From the NCBI GenBank assembly GCA_018340805.1, contig JACMZG010001908.1, positions 36,478,797 to 36,542,796 on the forward strand: 64,000 bases of DNA, in the 5' to 3' direction. Shown in pieces: positions 37,690 through 49,490 of the stretch; the first letter of the stretch is position 1; each line of letters begins with the position of its first letter. A model generated the notes under the pieces. That model had not been told where the DNA came from. It made no database searches and worked only from the letters and a program-made list of their open reading frames with translations. Position numbers and translations under genes: made by a program. The DNA is from Microvelia longipes (Eukaryota > Arthropoda > Insecta > Hemiptera > Veliidae).

Positions 37690-37885
37690 ACTATTTTCTC
37701 CGCCACCTTGGGAGACCAGCGCTGCTACGGAACAACCAAATCGCTAAAGTACACTCACCCACTCGGATTGCGCAGGCTAGGTAGAAGACTGCGCAGTGCG
37801 CAGCCCGCCTGGGTCCACACATGCTCTGGCAGGACTCTACAAACTCGGGTTTGGGCAGGACACCCGGACCTTTTGTGTCTACTAA
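37690..37885 (+). other. GC-rich patch with a 60-codon frame
   Basis: About 190 bases of clearly higher GC content than the flanks, including GCGCAGGCTAGGTAGAAGAC and TGCGCAGTGCGCAGCCCGCC. A frame from ATG 37708 to TAA encodes an Arg-rich 60-residue peptide of no known family. Its sharp edges, and the flanking family D copy, suggest part of a mobile element rather than a host exon. Confidence 0.35.
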
Positions 37886-38379
37886 ATTAATTAATTTATT
37901 TTATTAATTAATTACTATTGTCTCTTAATGAACAAAATGAACAATTTCTGCAGCAGCAAAATCATTTACTGCCAAGACATATAATGCCTAGCTTAATTTG
38001 ATTATGTCTTTGTTTCCAGTACAAGAATTCTAGTCAAAATACTCGATATGGACCAGTCGAACAGAAATCCTACGATAAATTATTTTTATTGCTTTAGAAG
38101 ATAACGATTATTTCCAAATCTCACAATGAGGTAAGATTTTAAATAATTATTTATTTATTTATATATACATATATTATAGTATATAGTATATTTAGTCTAG
38201 GGATAATATAAAAGCACTAAATTAAGGAAGAAGAATTATTAAAAATTTATCTGCTATTTACTGTAAGATTATTCCTCCCCTTTTTTCAGTATTATAGTCA
38301 TATAATAAAAACCTACATGCCTCAGATTTTCAAAGCAAAAGCTCTGAATAGTAAGCATACATATATTTCTTTATTTTTA
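37886..38379. other. AT-rich non-coding stretch
   Basis: Nothing recognisable was found. Confidence 0.4.
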
Positions 38380-38835
38380 CTTTTCCTCATTTATACCGTA
38401 GGTATATAGGAAAAGTATTGTGTTTGCTAATAAATCTGAAAAAATCCTGCTGATAAAACCGGAATTATCCGTTTCAGATTTCCGGGAAATAATTTTCACG
38501 ACGTCATTAACTCGCAATCATGGGCCAATGCCCTTCATTGCGCAATAAATAAGTACACCAAGTTTCGTTTTAAAAGTATATCTATGGGTTTTGTTAGATA
38601 ATAAAAGTTGAGCAGCATTTAGCGTAGTCAGTGCTGTATGGATGACCGCTAAGAATGAAACGGATGCATTTACTATCTAAGGACAAGCGAAGCGAGTCCG
38701 AAGACATATTGCAGCATAAATTTGACAAATTGTATATTCTGAGAACGAGCGAAGCGAGTCCGAAGCCGGGAGGATGACCGTTGCAAATTCGATGTGATAA
38801 AGATAAGTTCCGAGGTACTTTATACCCGATTTTTT
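38380..38835 (+). mobile_element. Family A dispersed repeat, copy 12 (internal deletion)
   Basis: Intact 5' end (TACTTTTCCTCATTTATACC, GTAGGTATATAGGAAAAGTA), a deletion removing the GTGTGT part, then the 3' half. The 3' half has a 5S-like segment at 38602-38658 (TTGAGCAGCATTTAGCG, TATGGATGACCGCTAAGAA), two copies of GAGCGAAGCGAGTCCGAAG-type repeats, and the end TACTTTATACCCGATTTTTT. Confidence 0.8.
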
Positions 38836-39117
38836 TATCGCTTTCAACAAATTCTTTTGACCTTAATCGGATTTTGAGCCAATGAATCAATTTTTTTAGG
38901 TCGGGCCAAACTTATAAATTGCCGCTCCTAAGAAATTGTTAAAAAAATTCATCGGTCCCCTTTATGAATTTAGAGGATACTACTCCCAAATAAATGGATA
39001 TAAATGGCTTTAACCCCAATAATAGGAAACACCTTTTACTCCCAAGGGAGAAAAAATAACTTAATTAATGATATAATAAAAGAGAAAGAAGTCTCTCCAC
39101 AAAAATATATTTCTTTT

Positions 39118-39156
39118 TAGCGAAGCACTTTCAACCTAACAAGAGGTCATCATCAG
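39118..39156 (-). ncRNA. Hammerhead-ribozyme-like motif
   Basis: Minus strand: CTGATGA, T, GACCT-CTTGTT-AGGTT (helix II), GAAA, GTG-CTT-CGC (helix III), then TA at the presumed cleavage side. One extra base sits between the core and helix II, as in the other copies here. Helix III differs from the partner at 39816 at two positions, but pairing is kept. Confidence 0.55.
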
Positions 39157-39372
39157 ACTAGCCTAACAAACAAAATAATACAATAAATAAGAAAAATAAG
39201 AGAAAGCTAATAACTAAAAAGAAAAATAAACAATCAAGTAAACCAATTAAAAACACGAGTCAAAAAAATAAAATAAATAAAACAAAATAACAAATAAATA
39301 AATTAAAAAGAAAGACAATAGTAAAAATTAAAAATACCGTTGAATAAAGAAGAGGGTGATAGATTATTAGTC

Positions 39373-39753
39373 TTACAGATCAGATATCAAAGATAGACTG
39401 ACTGGCGCTGGTGTGGGCGCTAGTAAAAGGGCTTTCAGAAGGGGCGTTCTTTCTCCCCTCTCATTAATATTATTATCGCCCTGTGTCTCCTGGCTTCTCA
39501 AAATTTCGAGTTTTTCCAAGAAGTCCATTTTCTTCCCTTTACCAATAAAATGGAGGCAGCTAACTTTGTGTAGTCCATCATAATGATTCTCTGCTCTTAA
39601 ATGTTGGTAAAACTTGCTGTCCGATCTCCGTGTATGCTCCCCAGCCCTGGTGCTTAAACTTCTTCCAGTCTGATCTAAGTATTCGACCTGGCAGGTACCG
39701 CACTGAACCTTGTAAATGCCTAAAATAGTTCTAAGGGTCTTATTATTAGAAAA
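39373..39753 (-). pseudogene. Penelope-like GIY-YIG endonuclease domain, partial
   Basis: The minus-strand frame is open from 39753, just after an in-frame TAG, to the TAA at 39373-39375: 126 codons with no Met start. It encodes NNKTLRTILGIYKVQCGTCQ and then VEYLDQTGRSLSTRAGEH. This is the GIY-YIG nuclease core with the PLE-type Cys pair between the two halves, the conserved TGRS/R region and the EH. Further on, FIGKGKKMDFLEKLEI supplies the Glu helix, and the tail is Pro/Leu-rich. In PLEs this domain nicks target DNA for priming and follows the RT; here the RT is absent. The second motif reads YLD where the family has YIG, so an important glycine is lost. The frame is otherwise intact, which argues for a fairly young insertion. 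Confidence 0.88.
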
Positions 39754-39815
39754 CTAACTTTCAAGTCATTAGACTAAAGGATGGAAGCTAGACGCTGTGG
39801 AATACTGCCAATATA

Positions 39816-39854
39816 CTGATGATGACCTCTTGTTAGGTTGAAAGCGCTTTGCTA
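39816..39854 (+). ncRNA. Hammerhead-ribozyme-like motif
   Basis: Plus strand: CTGATGA, T, GACCT-CTTGTT-AGGTT, GAAA, GCG-CTT-TGC, TA. This is the inverted partner of the motif at 39118 and lies in the right-hand terminal repeat. Confidence 0.55.
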
Positions 39855-39974
39855 AAAAGAAATATATTTTTGTGGAGAGACTTCTTCCTCTTTTATTAAG
39901 ATGAACTCCATTAACGCTCACCTTAGTTCTTTAATTAATGTAAGTTAAGACACCCTAGAAATTTGGTTACTTAA

Positions 39975-40212
39975 TAATTCTGAGGTCGAGCGTAGTGACA
40001 CCGAAGTAAATTAGGTTTAGGTAATCATAATATTTTGAGGACGAGGATAGCAAGTCCGATGTTATAACACTCTAGGGTTTGGATAACTATTTGATTCTGA
40101 GGAAATGCCCAGCGAGTCCAAGGTTGTGAGGAAAAGTACCGAAGTATCAGTACCTGATTTTTATTTTTACTCAATTATACCGTAGGTATATAGGAAAAGT
40201 GTTGTGTTTGTT
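39975..40212 (+). mobile_element. Family A 3'-end fragment joined to a 5'-end fragment
   Basis: The stretch to about 40162 has degraded direct repeats (GAGGTCGAGCGTAGTGA, GAGGACGAGGATAGCAAGTC) and an end resembling the family 3' end. It is followed at once by the family 5' end (TTTTACTCAATTATACCGTA, GGTATATAGGAAAAGTGTTG). Two units therefore sit head to tail, each truncated at the other side. Confidence 0.6.
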
Positions 40213-41515
40213 TACTTCATGTTTCTGTGCTGCTTGAAAATTCCAAGATCATACATTTGTCCTTAAATAAAATTTCTCGTATTTATAGTTTATTTTCTCT
40301 TTGAAAGCCCTTGTTGAGGACGTATTCTAGTTAAATAAAGTTCTAAAAACTACTAAAGAGAAACTAACTTAGATTTCTACAATAAACTATTATCAGAAAG
40401 CGTAGAGTAAGATTGAATCTAAAGTTACAAAACTAAGTTTATATTCCATTATTGCGACAAGAATTAGATTTAAAACTATAAGTATTAAAACTTTATTATA
40501 CTTTATTCTTAAACTCTGACGGGTTGAAATTTGAAATAATTCTAAACTCTTCCACTCTGTAATAAAAGTAATGTGATTTCACTAAAAATACGAAATTAAG
40601 CTGCATTATTAGTTTTAGGTTATTCTAAGGGTGGTGCTCTAGCGTTGTTTTTTGTATTTCCCAAATTGCTCCGCCCCCATATTTGACATAGAATTTTTAC
40701 AGGTGCTAAAACTTTATTTATGCGCCAAGGGAGTAAAGAATCCCATTATTTTCCTGAGCAGTTAGTTAGTTCCTAAGGCGAAAACCGATGTATTGATAAG
40801 TTATGACTGTTATAATTCCTGAGGCGAAACCCAATTATAGGAAACACTTTTTACTTCAAGGGAGTAAAAAGTAACTTTTTCTCCCTTGGGAGTGAAAAGT
40901 GATGCTTTACTTCCAAAACACTAATCAATCAACATCAAATTATACACCATCCAGAGATAAAAATGATCTAGATCAATTATATCTATCTATGTCCTTTTTA
41001 AAAAATTCTGTTTTCTTAAGGGATGTATTCTATAGAATTAAATATTAAAGAACCCATAACGTTTGTCAATTTAATTTTTAATGGCCACTGGGTCCGACGC
41101 GTGTCATACCTCTTGTCCTAATAGTGAATTTTTCAAAGGAAATTAACTAAAAAAGAAATAATTATAAATAAAAGTAATTTATAAAAAAAAAAAAAAAACA
41201 GAGAAGATCATGAATATATTGTGAATAACAATCTAAAAATTATAAATAAAGAGAAAATTGATAGTATATACAGCTTGCCAGTCACTGAGTGATAAAGCAT
41301 GCACGATATGAGAAAATATTAAACATTTACTTAAATGACGATATATTTATTACTTTAATGGTTAATAGATTTCCATCTTTGAATTAGTCAATGTTATTTT
41401 TCTATTTCTTGTGTCATGTGCAAATGTAAGCTTTCCCAGTTATATTAGTGTAACCAATAGCAGTAAGTATGCAATTATTTTTTTTTAGGTATAGTATAAA
41501 TTAATTACTTTTAAT
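40213..41515. other. AT-rich stretch with repeat family G copy 2
   Basis: About 40710-40930 holds CCTAAGGCGAAAACC, CCTGAGGCGAAACCC, CTTCAAGGGAGTAAAAAGTA and TCTCCCTTGGGAGTGAAAAG, the words of family G. The remainder has nothing recognisable. Confidence 0.45.
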
Positions 41516-41873
41516 AAAAATGGCACGGTATGTTCTGTAACGAGGAGATGCAAAGAAGTCGAAAAATGACACGGTATGTTCTGTAACGAGGAGATACAAA
41601 GAAGTCGAAAAATGACACGAAATTTCTGTAACGAGGAGATACAAAGAAGTCGAAAAATGACACGGTATGTTCTGTAATGAGGAGATACAAAGAAGTCGAA
41701 AAATGGCACGATATGTTCTGTAACGAGGAGATGCAAAGAAGCCGAAAAATGGCACGATATGTTCTGTAACAAGGAGATACAAAGAAGTCGAAAAATGACA
41801 GGATATGTTCTGTAACGAGGAGATACAAAGAAGTCGAAAAATGACTCGGTATGTTCTGTATCGAGGAGATACA
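41516..41873. repeat. 46-bp tandem repeat, about 7.8 units
   Basis: The unit is AAAAATGACACGGTATGTTC followed by TGTAACGAGGAGATACAAAG and AAGTCG. One unit has a 1-2 base deletion (CGAAATTTCTG for CGGTATGTTCTG). 46 is not a multiple of 3 and the unit has no stop codon on the minus strand. All three minus frames therefore stay open across the array and overlap for 105-140 codons; they are artefacts. Confidence 0.95.
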
Positions 41874-44800
41874 TCTTCAAAATTTTGAAGATGGTGCAAA
41901 CAAAGTTTATATTTCCTCCACAAAAGAATTCGTTTAAAGCAATAGATTTTTTTTAGATTTTTTGGGCTGGTGCCTGATGAGATAAAATAGTGTATGCAAC
42001 CAGGCAGGAAAGGAAGTATTACTGAAAAATATAAAGCATTTGCTCATCTTGGCTACTTGGTAGTCAAATTGTATATTACCTGCATCGGGATAAAATGTTT
42101 ACTAGAAATATTGCGTATTTCTTTATTGTTAAATTGATACCTAGTAACACGGAAGGAAAGAAGTAAATAATATGTGTTCCAATTATAAACATAATTAAGT
42201 GAGGGTAATAAGTAAAGTTTAAAAATAGAATATTGTTTAAACAAAGAAACGGTGGAAGAAAACTCGAGATTTTCATAGAAAGCTTCGAATCAGCAGTTTG
42301 CAGTTAGACAAGGGTCCTTTACTTTCTAACCCTTAGGATATAAGAGTTACTTCAATAGTTTTCACCAGATATTTCCCAACTCCCATTTTTATTTTTAGTC
42401 CTATAACATTTTTCAGAGTGTCCTATCTGTAGATAGGGGATTTCAAATGCCTATCTACAGGAGGTTTCTACACACTGCTCTTCCTTTAACTCCAAAAACT
42501 AACAGAGCAAGTTTCCTTCCACAATTTTTTTATCTTGTTTCCTCTTTTATTTTATACTTTTCTAATAAATCAGCTACCTCTAGATTTTGTTTAAAAATTG
42601 TCTTGATATACTGTCAAAAAATGTCCTATCGTAGAAGGAGGAAAACAAATTTGGAACAGAAAAACATGTAGTTAAAGATGAAAAAACGGGTATGGGGAAC
42701 CTCAGAACTTATACTGACACCTTAAACTTACATTGTTCGTCTTGAGAATATTATATTTCCCAAAGAACATGGCAATATTTCTCCTCAGTAATTCCTCCTT
42801 AGTCTCACTTTTATGTTTATAGAACCCACACATTTTAAATAAATTAGAGAATTATAATTGACTTTAGTAGTATAATTATTTTTTGGTACAAAATTAAATC
42901 GTAAACAATAAATAAAAATCATGATTTTTTTTACCAAAGTGATGGATGTCTTCGTCTTTGTTTTACACAAATAATTGTTGGCTTGTCATTAAAATAATTA
43001 TACAACTAAAGTCATTAATAACTCACTAATTTATTTCAAATTTGGCCTCTGGAAAATAATGAAATTCTATGGTCGAAGATATAGACCTCTAGCTATGCTT
43101 GTTCAATGATTTCTCGAAATATAATCTCTCTGGCTATGCTCTACCATAGAATATAAACTTAACCCAATGCCTAGGGTGTTATAACTTCAAAATCGCTCCG
43201 CTCGTCCTCAAGATGTAAGCTGACCCAAAACTCAGGGTAGTATTTATTAATTTACCCACCACTCAACCTTAATATATAGAGCTTGATCTAAGCTAAGGTC
43301 ACATTAGATAATCATTCCAATGAATGATACGAAAAATTCTATTAACTACGGCTTGGCTTTAGCGACTTATAACTTATTCTCTAAATACCCAACTTAGTCT
43401 TGCCGCAGAAGTGAGCTTAACTTAAGAACTAAGTCTTGCAATCTAAGTTCTAGGTTCTAATAATATATGGTTATTACGGCTTCCAAATAACAAATAGAGC
43501 GCCAGGTTCTCTTCAAGTAACTGAAGGAAAAGAACAAAACCATTGGTGTCATTAGAAGCCTTGATGGACTTAAAAATTATAATGATGTAAGGTAGATAAA
43601 TAATTTATAAACTCTTATAAGATAACTTTATAAAGGACTTATTAAAGATTATAGTTTTAACTTCCATGATAAGTTTTTCAAACAAAAAAATATTAATTCT
43701 AATTAATGAAAAATTTGTAATTAAAATTGTGTAATTAATGTGTTAAAATTAATATTTAATAAAAAAATTGTATGAAAAATAATATAATAAGTAAAATCAA
43801 TAACTTTATAATCATTTATAAAGGTTAAAAAATGATTCCAAACAGTTAATTTGGAAATAATTGTAATCCTAAAATGTGTTAAAGAGGTTGAGGAGAGGAT
43901 ATAAACAGTTGACTAAAATATTTTGTATTATGTATTTAATCAAATGTGGAACCAAATGTCATATTTGGCCTAGACTAGCCATTTTAGGTAGGACATGAAC
44001 CCTGTAAGAGATATCGACAATGGAATCATTAGAAAACATGAAAAAAATACGAGCTACGGCAACATGGTGAATGAAATAGACCGAGATGTATAATATTACA
44101 AATCTTACCTACATTTGAAGGGTGACTGACTTTTACAAACTATCTAGCACAACATAATTCAACTAAACGAGACTGAAACCCGAAACAAACAAAAATAACT
44201 TAAACCGTAATTAAGTTAGAGGGGGGACAAATCCTCAGTGAGAGAAAAGAGGCCACAAGCGGACAACGAAATTTTGTAACCTCGGCTGCAAGAGGTAATA
44301 ATAAATATTGCTCTCGGAATTCAACTTGGTCATTCCACTCAAATAATTCCAATGAGAGTAAAAACAAAACACTAAATAAAAATGCCAATACAATTAACAG
44401 AGCAGAACATTTTATACATCCTAAAGTTTACAGTTTTAACTAGTAACATATATATTAATTATAGTATTGCAATTACGTCTATATATGAGTATCAGTTAGA
44501 TTTCAGACTAATAAATATAGGAGGGAGATTTCTACTCATAGTTCATTAATAAAAAAATTTTATGATACGAAAAACAATAAAACTATCTAACAAACTTTAC
44601 AATCACATTTAACTACTGAATAAATAAGATCAGTTTTTCTCTGCCTTCCTCAATAAAGGTTTCACATAAATAAATATTGGAAATACATGAATGTATATTT
44701 CAATTAATTATTACATGTATTTACAGTTTTACCTTATAAAACTTTCAATAGATTATTTTAATTGAAGTGGTTATGTGACAAAAGTGGATGAATATAAGGT

Positions 44801-45224
44801 GATAGTGGTATTAAAATTATATTTAATTTTATAACATAATAAGTAGTAATAAAGTTAAAACTTAATAAGTGATATTGCTTGGTTTAATTTAGTTAGCATA
44901 AAACTATAACCAACAAATGTTTTAGTAATTTACTAGTAATGGTTATCTAAATTGGATATAAGTTAATTTTTAATAAAAGACTGACTGTAGCTCCGTTATG
45001 TCGTAAAAGGTTGTTAAATATATATCGAAAAATTAAGGAAATATTGGATTGATAAGCAAGAAAGCGCATATTTCAAAGAAAATTCTCCCAGCTTGCGGAT
45101 CTCTGCGCCAGATATTTTTACGTTGTACTAATTCCTGGTTTTTGCAGAATAAAAAGTGTAATATGCTAAAAAACGAAATAAGAAATGTATTAACTCATAT
45201 AAAATAAACTTGACACAAAAATTA
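41874..45224. other. AT-rich stretch, no gene recognised
   Basis: It contains a family A 3'-end fragment on the minus strand at about 42685-42750 (GGGTATGGGGAACCTCAGAAC) and a lone CGCTCCGCTCGTCCTCA word at 43194. Short frames are AT-biased and unrecognised. Confidence 0.4.
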
Positions 45225-45615
45225 ACCTCATTAATGACCCAAATTCTATTGTTTATGAAATGTGTGTGGCGTCATTAACCTACAATAATGACCCAAAAAC
45301 ATTTCAAAAAATCACATATCTTCAAAAAGTGTTTTTTAGACCGAGCTGACATTTTTCAAACATTTATTGCTATGTATGGGATAACAATGGATGAAGATAA
45401 AATGTATTATTAGTTTTAGTTCCGGTCTTATTGATTGACATATAAAACATAATGTAAACAAATCACGCTTTTTGACTAATATATTTGATAATTCGCTTAT
45501 ATCGTGGCAGTATGCCACGATATAACGATATATATACTAGTAATATAACGAACTGATATATGACAATAACGATGTGGCAGCGAATCCTAACTACGATGTG
45601 GCCACAGGGAGGCGG
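45225..45615 (+). repeat. Repeat family B, copy 2
   Basis: It matches, inverted, 55400-55775: TTATGAAATGTGTGTGGCG, CGTCATTAACCTACAATAAT, GCGTAATGTAT-type words, TTCGCTTATATCGTGGCAGT and a GC-rich end (GTGGCCACAGGGAGGCGGCG). A fragment of the same family lies at 31790-31960. Confidence 0.6.
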
Positions 45616-46073
45616 CGGAGGCCGCGTAGCAACTTATGCCAAGAGGCAAAAGTCATCTTGTTCTTGTTTTACAAATAATAGTTCTAATATACATTTCATT
45701 TTCAGATCTTTGATTTGTAAAAAGTGGAATTTTGCCATGACAGTAATGGTATACGATGTCAATGGCAAAATAAAAGATGGTAAACAAAGTGAAAACCAGA
45801 TAACGAATCGAAATGAAAGGAAATGTTCTAATACTACCAAGCAAAGCCAATATGAAGATGTCATACCAAAGAAATCTAAATTTTGGATCTACTTCTCCTT
45901 AGTAGTCAGTAAGTATTATTTAATCCATACATCACGTTCTTTCACAGATATGGTCACATCTCAAAACACAATTATAAGACATCCCATTAGCGAATTTTCC
46001 CTAAGGAAATTCTCTATAAAAAGTTAAAAGGTTTAGCAAATTTATCAGAAAAGAAACAGAAAAAAATTCTTGT
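45616..46073 (+). other. Open frame of doubtful coding value (frame spans 45560-46027)
   Basis: A 155-codon frame starts at 45560 inside repeat family B. It is Lys/Ser/Asn-rich with no recognisable domain. Its end (CCCATTAGCGAATTTTCCCT) resembles the edge of the tRNA-like fragments at 29985 and 52610. I regard it as chance. Confidence 0.2.
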
Positions 46074-47034
<961 letters not shown>

Positions 47035-47073
47035 TGAAATAGCCAGTTTTCAATCCTAATAGACTATCATCAG
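47035..47073 (-). ncRNA. Hammerhead-like motif in a Penelope terminal-repeat fragment
   Basis: Minus strand: CTGATGA, T, AGTC-TATTAG-GATT, GAAA, then a helix III that I cannot pair well (ACTGGCT). The adjacent AGTCTCTCCACT (46993-47004 on +) is the family's edge word. It is a diverged relative of the copies at 39071 and 60011. Confidence 0.4.
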
Positions 47074-47640
47074 TGCCTAATCAACGAAGTAAACCAAAAG
47101 TAAATTAATAAAACAAAGTAGAAATAAAAGCATACTGTGGCTGCCAGGATGACGGATGTCAGTCAAAATAAAATAATATTAGAGTTGTTGATTTTGTCAA
47201 GTGTTGGAAAAATTAAAATTTTTATATTCGTTACAAGAGAGAAGGGTTTGTATACTAGCAGTTAAGTTAAACTAAAATTAAGATCCTCTAAAATACAAAG
47301 CAAAAAAATAGATAAATAAATACTATGAAAAATTAATAGAACATTTAATAAGAAAATTATAATTCATATTTTTTCATGAGATCTTTTTATTAAAACATGG
47401 ATAAAATGAATGGTTAAAGTAATAGATAAATTGATTATTAAATTAATCTGTGCAAATAAAAGGTTATTTATTTCATTATAAAATTACCTTCAAAAATTTT
47501 GTTTATATTAAGTTTATAACTTAATATATTTGTATCAGACCTGAGCAAAAACTATTGAAAAGACTATCATTTAGGCTTTTAAGATGATCTTTTTACGTCC
47601 ATGTTTGAACAAGATATTCCGAAAACAACTCAAATCTAAA
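47074..47640. other. AT-rich stretch next to the Penelope fragment
   Basis: No coding remnant was found. Confidence 0.35.
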
Positions 47641-47800
47641 ACAGGCCCGTAGCCAGGGGGAGCATCGCCCCCCTTAAAAATAATTCGCCCCGACCAAGTA
47701 GATTTTAGTGGAATTCCCTTGTAGATGGGTGAATTTCACCCCCTTAGGGATAGTTTTTTTATACCCCCCCCCTCAAATTTTGGCTGACTACGGGTCTGAG
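47641..47800. mobile_element. Small element with GGCCCGTAGCCAG-type inverted ends
   Basis: It starts ACAGGCCCGTAGCCAGGGGG and ends GGCTGACTACGGGTCTGA, imperfect inverted copies. The inside has C-rich runs and GCCCCGACCAAGTAGATTTT. Fragments with similar words occur at 5436, 17140 and 58340. It is non-coding and MITE-like. Confidence 0.6.
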
Positions 47801-49008
47801 CTAATACATTATGAGATAAGAATAATTCAAGCAGTCTAAATTATTCTTATTAACAAGCTATAGATACAACAGAAAAACAAATATTACAAAAACAGCAAAA
47901 CATTTAGAAGACCTATAAGAGGAAGTAAAGAATGATCTTTTGTTTTTAAAATAACCTGTTTCATTCTGAGCTTTAAATAAATCTAGCACGGTACCTTAAA
48001 ACACGCGTCTTTTATTACTTCCAAAAAAAATTAAATTACTAAATTGTTTATGTATTGGATAAATAATGGGAATCTTGGCCTAACGTTTTTTGTACCAAAT
48101 GTAAATAATGCTTATTCAAAAAAATCGTATAATTTTTATCTTTTTTTTATAGTAATAAAAATACAAAAATCGTATTAAAATGAATAATTTATAAATGAAA
48201 ACAGGTTACATAACTATTACAAAATCAGCTTTTTCCCTAGAGTGAAACATAAAATATTTTAGAAACAAATGACGTCACAGATGTTTAGATCTATTGCATA
48301 CGTACTATGGAGATAGACAAAACCCTTGTATGTATTTGCATAAAGGCAAAGCTAAGGGAAAATGTTGCCCTAGAACCCTTACTGAAACGATTCTTGTAAA
48401 TTGCTCTCATCTATTCTACCACAGCAGAAACCAATGTTAGTAAATAGAGACTAAAACTAGAAATATGTAGCTCAGGCTCATTGAATATCCAAATTTAATT
48501 TGTTAAGAGATCCAACAGTCGATTGTCATAAGGTACCCAAACAACTTAATAAAGATCGACGAAAATTAAGAAGTCAACAAGATATTTTCTTCGAACAATG
48601 TCGAAAAAATGATTTTTTGTCAAAAAATGTCAATAAGATATTTTCTTCAAATAAATGTCGAAACATTGATTTTTTGAACAAATATTGTCGATAAGATATT
48701 TTTGGAATTGAAAGTTATTAAGAATAATAAACAGAGTATAATATAAAAATAAAATGAAATGCCCGTTTAAAGGCCTTCCGGCCTTCCGGTCGCAGGGCAT
48801 TCACCATGCAGTAACCACCAGTGGTGGGTTGCATCTGGTATTCTTCAATTCATATAAATTGAGTAGTAAGTGTCGGTACAAAAAACTGGTTTTAAATAAG
48901 GTTCGTGTCCTCCCCAAGCTTGATTTCTATACCAAGTTCGATTAAAAAATAAAAGATAGCGTTCTTACAAAACAATGTCTAGAAATATATATATACACAG
49001 ATATATAC

Positions 49009-49011
<3 letters not shown>
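47801..49011. other. AT-rich stretch with a short imperfect tandem repeat
   Basis: At 48575-48710 a ~63-bp unit (AAGATATTTTCTTC...TGTCGAAA...GATTTTTTG) is repeated about twice. A patch at 48770-48830 (GGCCTTCCGGCCTTCCGG) is GC-richer. No gene is recognised. Confidence 0.4.
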
Positions 49012-49082
<71 letters not shown>

Positions 49083-49099
49083 TATATTATATATATATA

Positions 49100-49153
<54 letters not shown>
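49012..49153. repeat. (TA)n microsatellite
   Basis: About 140 bases of TA, ending directly at GGGGGCACGGTAGTGCCCC, itself a short palindrome. Confidence 0.95.
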
Positions 49154-49155
<2 letters not shown>

Positions 49156-49490
49156 GGGCACGGTAGTGCCCCAGCCAAGTCTTGCTTTATAAGGTACAAG
49201 TTTCATATCCAAGCCTGGCACTGACGAACACCCTTTTCCCGAAGCAATTCAGAGCATTTTCTACCCCCTTATATCTTTTGACCTGGTTCTCCTAGAATCT
49301 TACAATTTGGCTTACACAAAGATCATATCGAAACAATATTACTTTTGAAATTACAATTATTTATCTTTTATAGAACACGAGCAATTTCATGAGTTATTTT
49401 ACATGTTGCTTTGTACGAAGGGTTCGACCCCTGGGGCTTGGGGTACTACCTGCTTCTGACTTCAGGCACTAGAAATTTGTTAATTTTATA
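49154..49490 (+). other. Stretch with a tRNA-like B box
   Basis: GGTTCGACCCC (49421-49431) is an exact-looking pol III B box in the context GAAGGGTTCGACCCCTGGGG. No A box or cloverleaf was found, so a decayed tRNA-derived SINE is likeliest. Confidence 0.35.

Larger units (their letters stand above)
39071..39930 (-). mobile_element. Penelope-like element, short copy with inverted terminal repeats and target duplication
   Basis: The 860-bp element is bounded by a 10-bp direct repeat, TTAATTAATG (39061-39070 and 39931-39940). The left side (AAAAGAGAAAGAAGTCTCTC...) and right side (...GGAGAGACTTCTTCCTCTTT) are inverted copies, each with a hammerhead-like motif. The minus strand between them encodes a GIY-YIG domain. 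The right end extends about 33 bases beyond the inverted part (AAGATGAACTCCATTAACGC), exactly as in the copy at 60011. That makes the element ends well supported. Confidence 0.85.

Noticed and set aside
41485..41923. Three overlapping minus-strand frames of 105-140 codons
   Set aside because: They are the 46-bp tandem repeat read in three phases; none has a non-repeat coding context.
45560..46027. 155-codon plus-strand frame as a host gene
   Set aside because: It starts inside a dispersed repeat, has AT-driven composition and no recognisable domain.
49421..49431. A tRNA gene at the GGTTCGACCCC box
   Set aside because: Isolated B box without a cloverleaf.
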